Shown here one piece after another: positions 42,382 to 51,610 of a DNA stretch of 64,000 nt. The translations under genes were made by a program, and so were the position numbers. Source of the stretch: Catellatospora paridis (GTDB taxonomy: Bacteria > Actinomycetota > Actinomycetes > Mycobacteriales > Micromonosporaceae); assembly GCF_009720365.1 (NCBI RefSeq), contig NZ_ML769314.1, positions 363,264 to 427,263 on the forward strand, written 5' to 3'. The number at the start of each line of letters is the position of its first letter. Position 1 is the stretch's first letter. The notes below the pieces were generated by a model that saw nothing but the letters and a program-made list of their open reading frames with translations, was not told where the DNA came from and did no database searches.

Positions 42382-44139
42382 TCACAGACCCAGTTCGCCC
42401 TCGAAGGCACCCGTCTCCAGGCGCTCCTTGACCGTGCCCAGGAAGCGCGCGGCGTCGGAGCCGTCGACCAGGCGGTGGTCGTAGGACAGGGCCAGGTAGA
42501 CCATGTACCGCGGCACGATCAGCTCGCCCAGCGCCGGGTCGTCGACGACCACGGCCCGCTTGACGACCGCGCCGGTGCCGAGGATGGCGACCTGCGGCTG
42601 GTTGATGATCGGCGTGTCGAACAGGGCGCCCCGGCTGCCGGTGTTGGTCAGCGTGAAGGTGCCGCCCGACAGCTCGTCCGGCAGGATCTTGTTGGAGCGG
42701 GTGCGCTCGGCCACGTCGGCGATCCGGCGGGCCAGGCCCGCCAGGTTGAGGTCGCCGGCGTTGCGGATCACCGGGACGATGAGCCCCTTGTCGGTGTCCA
42801 CGGCCATGCCCAGGTGCTCCGCGTCGTGGTAGGTGACCGTGCCGGCCTCCAGGTCCATCGACGCGTTCACGTTCGGGTGCACCCGCAGCGCCTCGACCGC
42901 CGCCAGCGCGAAGAACGGCAGGAAGGACAGCTTCACGCCGTTCTTGGCGAGGAAGTCGGCCTTGGCCTGCTGGCGCAGCTTCGCGATCTTGGTGACGTCG
43001 ACCTCGACCACGGTGGTGAGCTGCGCCGAGACCTGCAGCGACTCCACCATGCGCTTGGCGATGGTGGTACGCAGCCGGGACAGCTTTTCGGTGCGGCCGC
43101 GCAGCGGGCTCGGCGCGGCCTTGGCGGCCGGAGCCGGGGCGGCCGTGGCGGGTGCGGCGGCCGCGGGGGCGGCGGCCGGAGCCTTGGCCTTCTCGGCCGC
43201 GTCCAGCACGTCCTGCTTGCGGATGCGACCGCCGACGCCGGTGCCGCTGACCTTGCCCAGGTCGACGCCGTGCTCGGCGGCGAGCTTGCGCACCAGCGGG
43301 GTGACGTAGCCGTCCGCGCCGTTGACCGACTCGGCGGCCGGAGCCGCCGGAGCGGCGGCCGCGACGGGAGCCGGAGCGGCCGGGGCCACCGGGGCCGGAG
43401 CAGGTGCGGCGGCCACCGGTGCCGGGGCCGGAGCCGCGGGTACGGCCGGTGCCGGAGCGGGAGCCGCGGGGGCTGCCGGCGCGGGAGCCGGAGCAGCCGG
43501 GGCGGCGGCAGCCGGAGCGCCGCCGGCCGCGCCGATCAGCGCGAGCTGCGCGCCGACGGCGGCGGTCTCGTCCTCGGGGACGGTGATCTCCAGCAGGACG
43601 CCGGCGACCGGGGACGGGATCTCCGTGTCGACCTTGTCCGTGGAGACCTCCAGCAGCGGCTCGTCGACCTCGATCGACTCACCGACCGCCTTCAGCCAGC
43701 GGGTGACGGTGCCCTCGGTGACGCTCTCGCCGAGCGCGGGCATCTTCACCGGGGTGGCGTCCCCGGCGGGAGCCGCGGCCTGGGCGGGTGCGGCGGCCGG
43801 AGCCGGCGCCGGTGCCGCCTCCTGAACCGGTGCGGCCGGTGCGGGGGCCTCGGCGGCGGGCGCCGCGGCAGGGGCCGGCGCGGCTGCGGCCGGGCTCTCG
43901 CCCTCGCCCGCGATGACGGCGAGCTCCGCGCCTACCTCAGCGGTCTCGTCCTCACCGACGATGATCTTGCTGAGAATGCCGGCCGCCGGGGACGGGATCT
44001 CCGTGTCGACCTTGTCGGTGGAGACCTCGAGCAGCGGCTCGTCGACCTCTACCCGGTCACCCTCCTGCTTGAGCCACCGGGTGACGGTGCCCTCGGTGAC
44101 ACTCTCGCCGAGCCGCGGCATGGTTACCGATACCGGCAT
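42382..44139 (-). CDS. sucB: 2-oxoglutarate dehydrogenase E2 (dihydrolipoyllysine succinyltransferase), double lipoyl domain
   Basis: Core acyltransferase of a 2-oxoacid dehydrogenase complex. The 585-aa protein has two lipoyl domains with modified lysines Lys43 and Lys169, each in '[10 protein letters not shown]'; the linkers are Ala/Pro-rich (about 82-125 and 215-275). The E3-binding domain is '[20 protein letters not shown]' to '[12 protein letters not shown]'. The catalytic domain ends with '[17 protein letters not shown]', whose His is the active-site base. By family the E2 here could serve 2-oxoglutarate dehydrogenase or, in actinobacteria, a shared pyruvate complex. It lies 64 nt downstream of lpdA in the same direction. 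lipA and lipB for its cofactor are in this window. Confidence 0.94.
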   Translation of the reverse strand: MPVSVTMPRLGESVTEGTVTRWLKQEGDRVEVDEPLLEVSTDKVDTEIPSPAAGILSKIIVGEDETAEVGAELAVIAGEGESPAAAAPAPAAAPAAEAPAPAAPVQEAAPAPAPAAAPAQAAAPAGDATPVKMPALGESVTEGTVTRWLKAVGESIEVDEPLLEVSTDKVDTEIPSPVAGVLLEITVPEDETAAVGAQLALIGAAGGAPAAAAPAAPAPAPAAPAAPAPAPAVPAAPAPAPVAAAPAPAPVAPAAPAPVAAAAPAAPAAESVNGADGYVTPLVRKLAAEHGVDLGKVSGTGVGGRIRKQDVLDAAEKAKAPAAAPAAAAPATAAPAPAAKAAPSPLRGRTEKLSRLRTTIAKRMVESLQVSAQLTTVVEVDVTKIAKLRQQAKADFLAKNGVKLSFLPFFALAAVEALRVHPNVNASMDLEAGTVTYHDAEHLGMAVDTDKGLIVPVIRNAGDLNLAGLARRIADVAERTRSNKILPDELSGGTFTLTNTGSRGALFDTPIINQPQVAILGTGAVVKRAVVVDDPALGELIVPRYMVYLALSYDHRLVDGSDAARFLGTVKERLETGAFEGELGL

Positions 44140-44203
44140 TGCTTCAGACTCCTCAGTTAAGTGCAGATCCGCAGTGATAAAAGGACGAGGTGAGCTTATT
44201 CGC

Positions 44204-45580
44204 TCAGTTGTGCGCGTGCAGGGGCTTGCCGGCCAGCGCCAGGTGCGCCTCGCCGAGCGCCTCGTTCTGCGTCGGGTGGGCGTGGATGAGCGCCGCGACC
44301 TCGGCCGGGAACGCCTCCCAGTTGACGATGAGCGAGGCCTCGCCGACCTGCTCGCCGATCCGGGCGCCGATCATGTGGATGCCCACGACCGGGCCGTCCT
44401 TCTGGCGGACCAGCTTCACGAAGCCCTGGGTGCCCAGGATCTTGCTCTTGCCGTTGCCGCCGAGGTTGTAGTTGTACGTCTCGATGTTGTCCGCGCCGAA
44501 CTTCTCCTTGGCCTGGGCCTCGGTGACGCCGACCGACGCGATCTCGGGGTCGGTGTAGGTGACCCGCGGGATGCCGGACTCGACGATCGGGGCCGGGTTC
44601 TGCCCGGCGATCGTCTCCGCGACGAAGATGCCCTGCGCGAAGCCGCGGTGCGCCAGCTGCAGGCCGGGCACGATGTCGCCGACGGCGTACACGTTGGGCA
44701 GGTTGGTGCGCAGGCGCTCGTCGGTGATCACGAAACCGCGCTCCATGGTCACGCCCTGGGCCTCGAAGCCGCAGTTGGCGGTGGCCGGGCCGCGGCCCAC
44801 GGCGACCAGCAGCAGCTCGGCCTCCAGGGTCTCGCCGCCGGCGATGGTGACCTTGACGCCGCCCTCGGTCTTCTCGACCTTCTCGAACGGCTTGCCGACC
44901 TTGAAGCCGATGCCGCGCTTGCGGAAGGTGCGCTCCAGCTGCTTGGAGATGTCCGGGTCCTCGGCCGCGACCAGGCGGGGCAGCGCCTCGACGATGGTCA
45001 CGTCGGCGCCCAGCGACTTCCACGCGCTGGCGAACTCGACGCCGATCACGCCGCCGCCCAGCACGATCGCGGAGGCGGGCACCCGGTCCAGGGTCAGCGC
45101 GTGCTCGCTGGCGATGACCCGCTCGCCGTCCAGCTCCAGGCCGGGCAGGCTCTTCGAGTACGACCCGGTGGCCAGCACGATGTTGCGGCCGGTGACCCGC
45201 TGCCCGTTCACCTCGACGGCGTTCGGGGCGACCAGTGCGCCCTTGCCCTCGATGTAGGTGATCTTGGCGGCCTTGATCAGACCCTGCAGGCCCTTGTACA
45301 GGCCGGCGACCACGCCGTCCTTGTACGAGTTCACGCCCGCCATGTCGATCTGGATCAGCTCGGCCTTGATGCCGATGTGCGCCGCCTCGCGGGTCTGGTC
45401 GGCGACCTCGCCGGCGTGCAGCAGCGCCTTGGTCGGGATGCAGCCCCGGTGCAGGCAGGTGCCGCCCAGCTTGTCCTTCTCGACCAGCGCGACGGACAGA
45501 CCCAGCTGCGCCGCACGCAGCGCGGTGGCATAACCACCGCTGCCGCCGCCGAGGATGACTACGTCAAAGGTCTCGCTCAC
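44204..45580 (-). CDS. lpdA: Dihydrolipoyl dehydrogenase (E3)
   Basis: FAD/NAD enzyme that reoxidises the dihydrolipoyl arm of E2. The 458-aa protein has the FAD motif '[18 protein letters not shown]', the redox-active disulfide '[18 protein letters not shown]' (Cys42-Cys47), an NAD motif '[17 protein letters not shown]', and the C-terminal His-Glu pair in '[15 protein letters not shown]'. The start is GTG 45580. It is the first gene of an lpdA-sucB unit and is divergent from the small conserved gene at 45765. Confidence 0.97.
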   Translation of the reverse strand: MSETFDVVILGGGSGGYATALRAAQLGLSVALVEKDKLGGTCLHRGCIPTKALLHAGEVADQTREAAHIGIKAELIQIDMAGVNSYKDGVVAGLYKGLQGLIKAAKITYIEGKGALVAPNAVEVNGQRVTGRNIVLATGSYSKSLPGLELDGERVIASEHALTLDRVPASAIVLGGGVIGVEFASAWKSLGADVTIVEALPRLVAAEDPDISKQLERTFRKRGIGFKVGKPFEKVEKTEGGVKVTIAGGETLEAELLLVAVGRGPATANCGFEAQGVTMERGFVITDERLRTNLPNVYAVGDIVPGLQLAHRGFAQGIFVAETIAGQNPAPIVESGIPRVTYTDPEIASVGVTEAQAKEKFGADNIETYNYNLGGNGKSKILGTQGFVKLVRQKDGPVVGIHMIGARIGEQVGEASLIVNWEAFPAEVAALIHAHPTQNEALGEAHLALAGKPLHAHN

Positions 45581-45764
45581 GATCGCTCCAAGGTCGCGTC
45601 ATTGCCACTTCGCGTCACTGTGAGCCGGCGTGTGCTCAGCCCACACTCGGCCATCTTGTCACTGCCGGGGGTGAGTCGCGCACCGAGGTGCTGAAGGACA
45701 CGTCTGGCTACTCTTGCCAGTACCATGCGCACCGGAGTGCCACACCTACAACAGAGGAGCAGGC

Positions 45765-46082
45765 GTGGGTTGGTTCCGCCGCCGGGGCGGGTCCCCGGCC
45801 GACCGTCCGGCCGACCCGGCCGCCGTCACGCATCTTGAGCAGTTCGTGCAGTCCCGTCGCGGCGTCGAGGCGTTCATCGAGCCGCGCACCACGGTGACCG
45901 GGACCACGGTCATCCTCATCGCCCACGACGGCGAGTGGACCCGCCGCCGCATGCCGAACCCCCAGGCCGTACGCCAGTTCGCCCAGCGCCTGTCCATGCC
46001 CGTCTACGACGTCCAGCTGGTCGGCTACCCCCAGCGCATGCGCGACTTCAACGCCCGCCAGAAACTCCGCCCCGCGGAGTAG
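45765..46082 (+). CDS. Small conserved actinobacterial protein next to lpdA
   Basis: Predicted 105-aa soluble protein, not assigned a function. The N-terminal 'GWFRRRGG' is basic, and the rest 'FIEPRTTVTGTTVILIAHDGEWTRRRMPNPQAVRQFAQRL' forms a compact alpha/beta-like domain with a conserved Asp-Gly-Glu-Trp turn. The same order, divergent from lpdA, recurs in many actinobacteria (recollection). GTG 45765 follows GAGGAG by four bases. An imperfect 27-bp hairpin follows the stop. Confidence 0.75.
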   Translation: MGWFRRRGGSPADRPADPAAVTHLEQFVQSRRGVEAFIEPRTTVTGTTVILIAHDGEWTRRRMPNPQAVRQFAQRLSMPVYDVQLVGYPQRMRDFNARQKLRPAE

Positions 46083-46100
46083 CCCACCCCGTCAAACGCG

Positions 46101-46165
46101 AAGATCGCTGTTTCGTGTCGGAACCTGCGGCCGAAGCACAGGTTCCGACACGAAACAACGATCTT
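46101..46165. terminator. 27-bp stem-loop between convergent genes
   Basis: Left arm 46101-46127 and right arm 46139-46165 pair at 26 of 27 positions around the 11-nt loop CGGCCGAAGCA. The stem has the AT-richer words AAGATCG and GTTTCGTGTCGG. It separates the small lpdA-linked gene from pepA and probably terminates both; its length is far beyond an ordinary terminator. Confidence 0.75.
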
Positions 46166-46189
46166 GGTCCCGCAAGCGGGAAATCTCAA

Positions 46190-46261
46190 CCGTTCGCCGC
46201 GATGTTCCGCCAGCGGCTCGGCGGCCGTTCCGCTTCGCTTCTCAGCCGTTCGCCGCGATGT
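46190..46261. repeat. 16-bp direct repeat at the pepA 3' end
   Basis: CCGTTCGCCGCGATGT occurs at 46190-46205 and again at 46246-46261, 56 nt apart. The second copy is the last codons of pepA (read in reverse, IAANG and stop); the first lies beyond the stop and again reads IAANG-stop. This suggests a small local duplication of the gene end. Confidence 0.6.
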
Positions 46262-47810
46262 CGTCGAGGAGGGCCAGGAGGGTGCGGACGGGGACGCCGG
46301 TGCCGCCCTTGCTCCAGTGGCCGGTGGCCTCGCCGGAGTGGAACGACGGGCCGGCGATGTCGATGTGCGCCCACTCGACGCCCTCGGTGACGAACTCGCG
46401 CAGGAACACGCCGCCCTGCAGCATGTGGCCGGCGCGCTCCATGCCCGCGCTGACCTGCAGGATGTCGGCGACGTCCGACTCCATCGACTTGCGGATCTCG
46501 TCCGGCAGCGGCATCGGCCAGGTCGGCTCGCCGACCAGGTCGCCCGCGGCCTTGGTGCGCTGGGCCAGCTTCTCCGAGCCCATCACACCGGCGATCTTCT
46601 TGCCGAGCGCGATGACCTGGCCGCCGGTGAGCGTCGAGGTCTCGATCAGGTAGTCCGGCTGGGACTCGCAGGCCAACGCGATGGCGTCGGCCAGGATCAT
46701 GCGGCCCTCGGCGTCGGTGTTGAGCACCTCGACCTTCTTGCCGCTGCGCATGGTGATCACGTCACCGGGCCGGTACGCCTCGCCGGAGAGCATGTTCTCC
46801 GCGATCGGGATGTACGCGGTCACCGCCACGGCGGGCTTGAGCTCGGCGATCGCGGCCATGGTGCTGGCCACGGCGGCCGCGCCGGCCATGTCGGACTTCA
46901 TCTCCCACATGCCCTGCGCGGGCTTGATGGAGACGCCGCCGGTGTCGAAGGTGATGCCCTTGCCGATCAGCGCCACGCTGGTGGTCGACGACGCCGGCTT
47001 GTACGTGATCTTCACCAGGCGCGGCTTGGCGGCCGAGCCCATGCCGACGGCGAGGATGCCGCCGAAGCCGCCCTCGATGAGCGCCTTCTCGTCGAGCACC
47101 TCGACGTCCAGGCCCGCCTTGCCGGCCAGCGCGGCGATCTCGTCGGCGAAGTTCGGCGGGCGCAGCAGGTTGGCCGGGGCGTTGACCCAGTCCCGGGTGC
47201 GGGCGACCGCGGTGGTCACCACGCCGGCGCGCTTGAGCTCGGCGTTGGCGGCGGCCTCCTTGGCGTCGGGCACCAGCACCGACACGGCGGTGACCGGGTC
47301 CTTGCGGCTGGCGGATGGCTTGGCCTTGTAGCCGGTGAACCGGTACGCCCCCAGCGCCGCGCCCTCCGCGACCGCGCGCAGGGTCAGCGCGCCGCTGTCG
47401 TCGGCGTCGTCGGACAGGGGCAGCGCCAGCACGACCTTCTTCGCGCCGGCCAGGGCGCGGACCGCGGCGGCGGTGGCGCGGCGCAGCGTGTCGGGGGCGG
47501 GCGCCGGGCCGGTGGGCTCGCCGCCGAGGCCGACGGCGACCAGCACGGGCGCGGTGATGGTGCCGAGCGTGGCGAGCTTGGTGACCTCGCCTGCGCCGCC
47601 GGTGGCCCCGAGCAGGGCCAGGGTGGCGGTCAGCTTGCCGTCGAACGCGGCGGCGATGCTCTCGGCCCCGGACGCCAGCAGCAGCTCCCCGGCCGTGCCC
47701 TCGGCGCCTTCCTGACTGTGTACGCCGATGACCACGGCGTCCACGGTGAGGTCGGCGGGGTCGGTGTCGGCGAGGCTCAGCGTGGGCAGAGCCGTGGTGG
47801 GCGTGGTCAC
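46242..47810 (-). CDS. pepA: Leucyl aminopeptidase (M17)
   Basis: Cytosolic hexameric aminopeptidase, 522 aa. The metal/catalytic site is complete: 'LIGKGITFDTGGVSIKPAQG' (Lys and Asp ligands), 'EMKSDMAGAAAV', and the signature 'NTDAEGRMILAD'. The N-terminal third is the variable Rossmann-like regulatory domain. GTG 47810 is chosen because AGGAG lies a few bases upstream and the leader residues before it (17 aa) are outside family length. The gene is divergent from gcvT. Confidence 0.95.
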   Translation of the reverse strand: MTTPTTALPTLSLADTDPADLTVDAVVIGVHSQEGAEGTAGELLLASGAESIAAAFDGKLTATLALLGATGGAGEVTKLATLGTITAPVLVAVGLGGEPTGPAPAPDTLRRATAAAVRALAGAKKVVLALPLSDDADDSGALTLRAVAEGAALGAYRFTGYKAKPSASRKDPVTAVSVLVPDAKEAAANAELKRAGVVTTAVARTRDWVNAPANLLRPPNFADEIAALAGKAGLDVEVLDEKALIEGGFGGILAVGMGSAAKPRLVKITYKPASSTTSVALIGKGITFDTGGVSIKPAQGMWEMKSDMAGAAAVASTMAAIAELKPAVAVTAYIPIAENMLSGEAYRPGDVITMRSGKKVEVLNTDAEGRMILADAIALACESQPDYLIETSTLTGGQVIALGKKIAGVMGSEKLAQRTKAAGDLVGEPTWPMPLPDEIRKSMESDVADILQVSAGMERAGHMLQGGVFLREFVTEGVEWAHIDIAGPSFHSGEATGHWSKGGTGVPVRTLLALLDDIAANG

Positions 47811-47882
47811 AAAGTACTCCTGGTGGACGTGGGTTGCTGCGCCGATGCTAACGAACCGCAAACGCCAGGGTAAGTTGCGCTC

Positions 47883-49004
47883 ATGACCGACGTGGGTTCA
47901 AAAGACTCAGCCGACCTGCTCACATCGCCTCTGCACGATCGTCACGTGGCGCTGGGAGCGAAGTTCGCCGCCTTCGGCGGCTGGGACATGCCGCTGGAGT
48001 ACGCCGGGGGCGGGGTGCTCAAGGAGCACGCCGCGGTCCGCGAAGGGGTGGGCGTCTTCGACGTCAGCCACCTGGGCAAAGCACGGATCACGGGGCCGGG
48101 CGCGGCGGACTTCGTCAACGCGTGCCTGTCCAATGACCTGGGCCGCATCAAGCCTGGTAAAGCGCAGTACACGCTGTGCTGCGACGACGCGACCGGCGGC
48201 GTGGTCGACGACATCATCGCCTACCTCTATGGCGACGATCACGTCTTCCTGATCCCGAACGCGGCCAACACCACCGAGGTCGTGCGCAGGCTGTCCGCCG
48301 CCGCGCCCGCCGAGCTGACCGTCACCAACGAGCACGCGGACTTCGCGGTGCTGGCGGTGCAGGGTCCGCACTCGGCGGAGCTGCTGGCCGAGCTGGGCCT
48401 GCCCACCGAGCACGAGTACATGAGCTTCGCCACAGCGGACCTGAACGGGGTCACGCTGACCGTGTGCCGCACCGGTTACACCGGCGAGCACGGCTACGAA
48501 CTGGTCGTCCCGTCGGGCGACGCGACGCGGGTGTGGGACGCGCTGTTCGGCGCGAGCGTGCCCGCCCGGGCCTGCGGCCTGGCCGCTCGCGACACGCTGC
48601 GCACCGAGATGGGCTACCCGCTGCACGGGCAGGACCTGTCCATGGACATCACCCCGGTGCAGGCCCGCGCCGGCTGGGCGGTGGGCTGGAGCAAGCCGGA
48701 GTTCTGGGGTCGCGACGTGCTGACCGCGGAGAAGGCCGCCGGCGCCCGGCGCACGCTGTGGGGTCTGGTCGCCAACGACCGGGGCATCCCGCGGGCGCAC
48801 ATGAGCGTGCTCTCCGGCGACCGGACCGTGGGGGAGATCACCAGCGGCACCTTCTCGCCCACCCGGAAGATCGGTATCGCGCTGGCCCTGCTCGACACCG
48901 CCGCCGGCCTGGCCGAGGGCGACACCGTCGAGGTCGACGTGCGCGGCCGCCGCAGCTCGATGACCGTCACCAAGCCGCCGTTCGTCCAGCCTTCGGTGAA
49001 GTAG
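47883..49004 (+). CDS. gcvT: Aminomethyltransferase, glycine cleavage T-protein
   Basis: Takes the aminomethyl group from lipoylated GcvH and transfers the one-carbon unit to tetrahydrofolate. The 373-aa protein shows '[17 protein letters not shown]', '[17 protein letters not shown]', '[15 protein letters not shown]', and '[22 protein letters not shown]', where the Asp that binds folate lies in 'DVSHLG'. No gcvH or gcvP is adjacent, so it is a single gene here, as often in actinobacteria. ATG 47883 begins 73 nt from the divergent pepA start. Confidence 0.95.
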   Translation: MTDVGSKDSADLLTSPLHDRHVALGAKFAAFGGWDMPLEYAGGGVLKEHAAVREGVGVFDVSHLGKARITGPGAADFVNACLSNDLGRIKPGKAQYTLCCDDATGGVVDDIIAYLYGDDHVFLIPNAANTTEVVRRLSAAAPAELTVTNEHADFAVLAVQGPHSAELLAELGLPTEHEYMSFATADLNGVTLTVCRTGYTGEHGYELVVPSGDATRVWDALFGASVPARACGLAARDTLRTEMGYPLHGQDLSMDITPVQARAGWAVGWSKPEFWGRDVLTAEKAAGARRTLWGLVANDRGIPRAHMSVLSGDRTVGEITSGTFSPTRKIGIALALLDTAAGLAEGDTVEVDVRGRRSSMTVTKPPFVQPSVK

Positions 49005-49010
49005 CCGAGG

Positions 49011-49034
49011 ACTGTTCGGTCCGGGCCGAACGGT
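49011..49034. promoter_or_regulatory. Dyad upstream of the ArsR-like gene
   Basis: ACTGTTCGGTCC and GGGCCGAACGGT form a 24-nt dyad complementary at 10 of 12 positions. It lies 21-44 nt upstream of the ArsR-like start codon, 7 nt after the gcvT stop. The size and position fit a winged-helix repressor operator controlling its own gene. Confidence 0.5.
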
Positions 49035-49054
49035 GCCGGGAGCAGACTGAGGGC

Positions 49055-49792
49055 ATGCCCGCTCCCGCTGCGCCTGACGCCGCCGCCGTACCGCTGGCCC
49101 GGCTCGCCGCGCTGTTCGCCGACGGCACCCGTGCCGCGTTCCTGCTCGCCCTGCTCGACGGGCGGGCGTGGACGCTGGGCGAGCTGGCCCGGCAGGCCGG
49201 GGTCGCCCCGTCCACCGCCAGCGAGCACGTCGACCTGCTCGTCGCGGGCGGCCTGCTGGCGCAGGAACGCCAGGGCCGGCACCGCTACCTGCGCCTGGCC
49301 GGCGCGCACACCGCGCAGCTGGTGGAGGACCTGGCCGGGTACGGCGGCCCGCCCGTCGCCCGGCCCGCCACCCTGCGCGCGTCGGCCGCCGCGGCGGCCC
49401 TGGCCAGAGGCCGCACCTGCTACGACCACCTGGCCGGGCGGCTCGGCGTCGCCCTCACCGACGCGATGATCGAGCGCGGCCTGCTGCAACGCGACACCGG
49501 CTTCGCCCTCACCCCCGACGGGGTGCGCTGGTTCGCCGAGTCCCTGGACGTGGGCGACGAGCTGAGCGGCGGTTCCCGCCGACCGGTGGCCAGGCCGTGT
49601 CTGGACTGGACGGAACGGCGGCACCACCTCGCCGGGGCCGGCGGCGCGGTGCTGTGCGACCGGCTCCTGGCTCGCCGCTGGGTCGAGCGGATCGGCACCG
49701 GCCGAGCCGTGCGCCCGACCCCCGACGGCGTACGGGCGCTGCGCGAGCTGCTCGGCGTCGACGTGTCCGGCGGCCCCGGCGCGGTGGCCTAG
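49055..49792 (+). CDS. ArsR-like winged-helix regulator with duplicated C-terminal part
   Basis: Predicted 245-aa regulator. The N-terminal winged helix 'LARLAALFADGTRAAFLLAL' and 'LGELARQAGVAPSTASEHVDLLVAGGLL' is followed by the wing 'QERQGRHRYLRLAG'. The C-terminal ~130 residues contain 'RTCYDHLAGRLGVALTDAMI' and a repeated 'LTPDGVRWFAESL' / 'PTPDGVRALRELL' motif, suggesting an effector-binding duplication. There is no obvious metal-site cysteine pair, so the inducer is unknown. ATG 49055; an upstream dyad at 49011-49034 could be its operator. It lies close after gcvT. Confidence 0.85.
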   Translation: MPAPAAPDAAAVPLARLAALFADGTRAAFLLALLDGRAWTLGELARQAGVAPSTASEHVDLLVAGGLLAQERQGRHRYLRLAGAHTAQLVEDLAGYGGPPVARPATLRASAAAAALARGRTCYDHLAGRLGVALTDAMIERGLLQRDTGFALTPDGVRWFAESLDVGDELSGGSRRPVARPCLDWTERRHHLAGAGGAVLCDRLLARRWVERIGTGRAVRPTPDGVRALRELLGVDVSGGPGAVA

Positions 49793-49802
49793 GGTGGTCG
49801 CC

Positions 49803-50153
49803 ATGGCTGTCACGTACGAGCAGGTGAGGGACTGGGTGCTGGCGCTGCCTGGCGGGGCCGAGGTGATGGTCGAGGAGTGGGGCCACCCGACGCTGCGGGT
49901 CGGCGACAAGATGTTCGCCGGGGGCGCGCCCGGCAGCCCGACCATGTCGGTGAAGGCCACCAAGGAGGAGCAGGCGGCGCTGCTGGCCGCCGCGCCGGAC
50001 GTCTACTCGCCCGCGGCCTACGTCGGGCGGTTCGGCTGGGTCCAGGTGGTGCTCGCCAACGCCGATCCGGACGAGCTGAAGGAGCTGGTCGTCGAGGCCT
50101 GGCGGCGCACCGCGCCGAAGAAGCTGGTCAAGCAGTACGACGCCGAGGCCTAA
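49803..50153 (+). CDS. MmcQ/YjbR family protein
   Basis: Predicted 116-aa small protein of the YjbR fold (DNA-binding-like, function unestablished). The markers are the opening 'TYEQVRDWVLALPGGAEVMVEEWGHPTLRVGDKMFAGG' and the terminal 'ELKELVVEAWRRTAPKKLVK', which match the family's 'E..W..P...V..K.FA' and 'AW..VAPKRL' pattern. ATG 49803 is 10 nt after the ArsR-like stop, so both are probably cotranscribed. Its end overlaps the convergent gene by four bases. Confidence 0.85.
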   Translation: MAVTYEQVRDWVLALPGGAEVMVEEWGHPTLRVGDKMFAGGAPGSPTMSVKATKEEQAALLAAAPDVYSPAAYVGRFGWVQVVLANADPDELKELVVEAWRRTAPKKLVKQYDAEA

Positions 50154-50785
50154 GCCGCGGCGGCGGAGGTCGCCTCGTCGCTCGCCGACAGGAGCGTGGA
50201 CAGCGAGGTCATGTCCGCGCGCACGGGCTCCAGCGCGGCGACGGCCGCCCGCAGGGCGGGCTCTGCCCGGCAGGCCTGCCGGGCCTCGGCCGAGTGCTGC
50301 AGCAGCGCGGTGGCGCAGCGCATCCAGGACTGCCACCCGAACCAGCTCTCCGCGAGCCGCACCGCCTGGTCGGGCGGGATGGCCGCGTCGAGGCGGTCCA
50401 GCACGGCGTCGAACTCGGCGGGGCCCGGCTCGGGCACGGGCTCGCCGGGGAACTCGCGCGCCCACACCGCGGCGAACTCCGCCGCCAGGCCCGCGACCTC
50501 GGCGAGCCGGTCCCGCAGCACCGGGATCAGCGGCTCCGGTGACGCGCCGAGCTCGATCAGCGCGCCGCAGAGCATCGCGAACTCGCCCCCGAACCCCGGC
50601 CCGAGCTCGCCGAGCAGCTCGGCGCAGCCGGTGAGGGCGGTGGTGAGCTCGTCCGCCGGGGCCGTCTGGGCGGCCTCCCACAGTTGCGCCGTCGCCGACT
50701 CGAACGCCTCGATGTCGCGCTCGCGCCGGGCGCGCACCAGCGCGTCGCAGGCGCGGGCGAGCGGGGTGGCGGCTTCGAAGATCAT
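50150..50785 (-). CDS. Unknown protein, largely helical
   Basis: Predicted 211-aa protein that I do not recognise. It is rich in Ala, Leu and Glu, probably all-helical, with no signal, no membrane segment and no clear motif; 'DQAVRLAESWFGWQSWMRCATALLQH' near residue 145 is a Trp-rich block that might be a conserved core. ATG 50785 follows no obvious strong ribosome site. Its stop overlaps the YjbR stop by four bases on the opposite strand. It precedes cobS by 24 nt on the same strand, so it lies downstream of the cobalamin genes. Confidence 0.65.
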   Translation of the reverse strand: MIFEAATPLARACDALVRARRERDIEAFESATAQLWEAAQTAPADELTTALTGCAELLGELGPGFGGEFAMLCGALIELGASPEPLIPVLRDRLAEVAGLAAEFAAVWAREFPGEPVPEPGPAEFDAVLDRLDAAIPPDQAVRLAESWFGWQSWMRCATALLQHSAEARQACRAEPALRAAVAALEPVRADMTSLSTLLSASDEATSAAAA

Positions 50786-50809
50786 TCGCGAATGCTAGCG
50801 GGCCGCGGG

Positions 50810-51610
50810 TCAGAAGAGAATCAGTCCGATGGCGATCACCGTGGTCCCCGTTTCGGACAGGAAACCGAGCACGTCGCCGGTGACGCCGCCGAACCGGCGT
50901 ACCAGATGGACGCGCAGGCCGACCACGACGAGCAGTGAGCCGAGCACGGCGGCCGGGCCCTGCCAGGGGCGGTCCGGCACGGCCGGCACGGCCAGGGCCG
51001 CCACCCCGATCGCGGCGACGGCCACCGCGACCGGATGGACCGTGCCCGCGACCAGGGCGCCCATCCCGCCGGGCCGCGCCGCGGGCACGCCCCGGCGGCA
51101 GGCCTCGGCGATGGCCAGCCGTCCACCCGCGACGGCGGCGGCGACCGCCGCGACCAGCGCGGGCAGCGGCCGCGCCGACAGCTGCGCCAGCGCGCCGACC
51201 TGCAGCAGCAGCACCAGGATCAGGGCCACCACGCCGAACGGGCCGACCTCCGGCGACTTCATGATCTCCAGGGCGCGCTCGCGTGAGCGGTACGACCCCA
51301 GCGCGTCCACGGTGTCCGCCAGCCCGTCCAGGTGCAGCCCCCGGCTGAGCAGCGCGGCCAGGCCCACCGTCAGCGTCGCGGCGACCAGCCCGGGCAGTCC
51401 CGCCGCGAGCGCCGCCAGCACGCCGCCGAGCAGCGCCCCGAGCAGCGCGCCGACCGCCGGGGCGAGCGTCATGGCCCGGCCGGCGACGGCACGGTCCAGA
51501 CTTCGCGGCCCGGCGACCGGCGCGACCGTCAACGTGGTCAGCGCCAGCCGCAGGCCGTCGAGGCGGCCGGTCCGCGGCTGCGGACCGTCAGTCCACGACG
51601 GAGGCGTCAT
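50810..51610 (-). CDS. cobS: Adenosylcobinamide-GDP ribazoletransferase
   Basis: Final step of the cobalamin nucleotide loop: joins adenosylcobinamide-GDP and alpha-ribazole. The 266-aa integral membrane protein has the CobS pattern 'RLALTTLTVAPV', 'RGLHLDGLADTVDALGS' with the DGLAD metal site, and 'MKSPEVGPFGVVALILVLL'. About six to seven membrane segments are seen. The start overlaps the cobU-cobT gene by 23 nt, so the pair is coupled. The substrate from CobU-CobT would be made and used together. Confidence 0.95.
   Translation of the reverse strand: MTPPSWTDGPQPRTGRLDGLRLALTTLTVAPVAGPRSLDRAVAGRAMTLAPAVGALLGALLGGVLAALAAGLPGLVAATLTVGLAALLSRGLHLDGLADTVDALGSYRSRERALEIMKSPEVGPFGVVALILVLLLQVGALAQLSARPLPALVAAVAAAVAGGRLAIAEACRRGVPAARPGGMGALVAGTVHPVAVAVAAIGVAALAVPAVPDRPWQGPAAVLGSLLVVVGLRVHLVRRFGGVTGDVLGFLSETGTTVIAIGLILF

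Noticed and set aside
43400-43860. Repetitive GCC/CCG-rich stretch in sucB as a possible DNA repeat element
   Set aside because: It encodes the Ala/Pro hinge between the lipoyl domains, a normal feature of E2 proteins.
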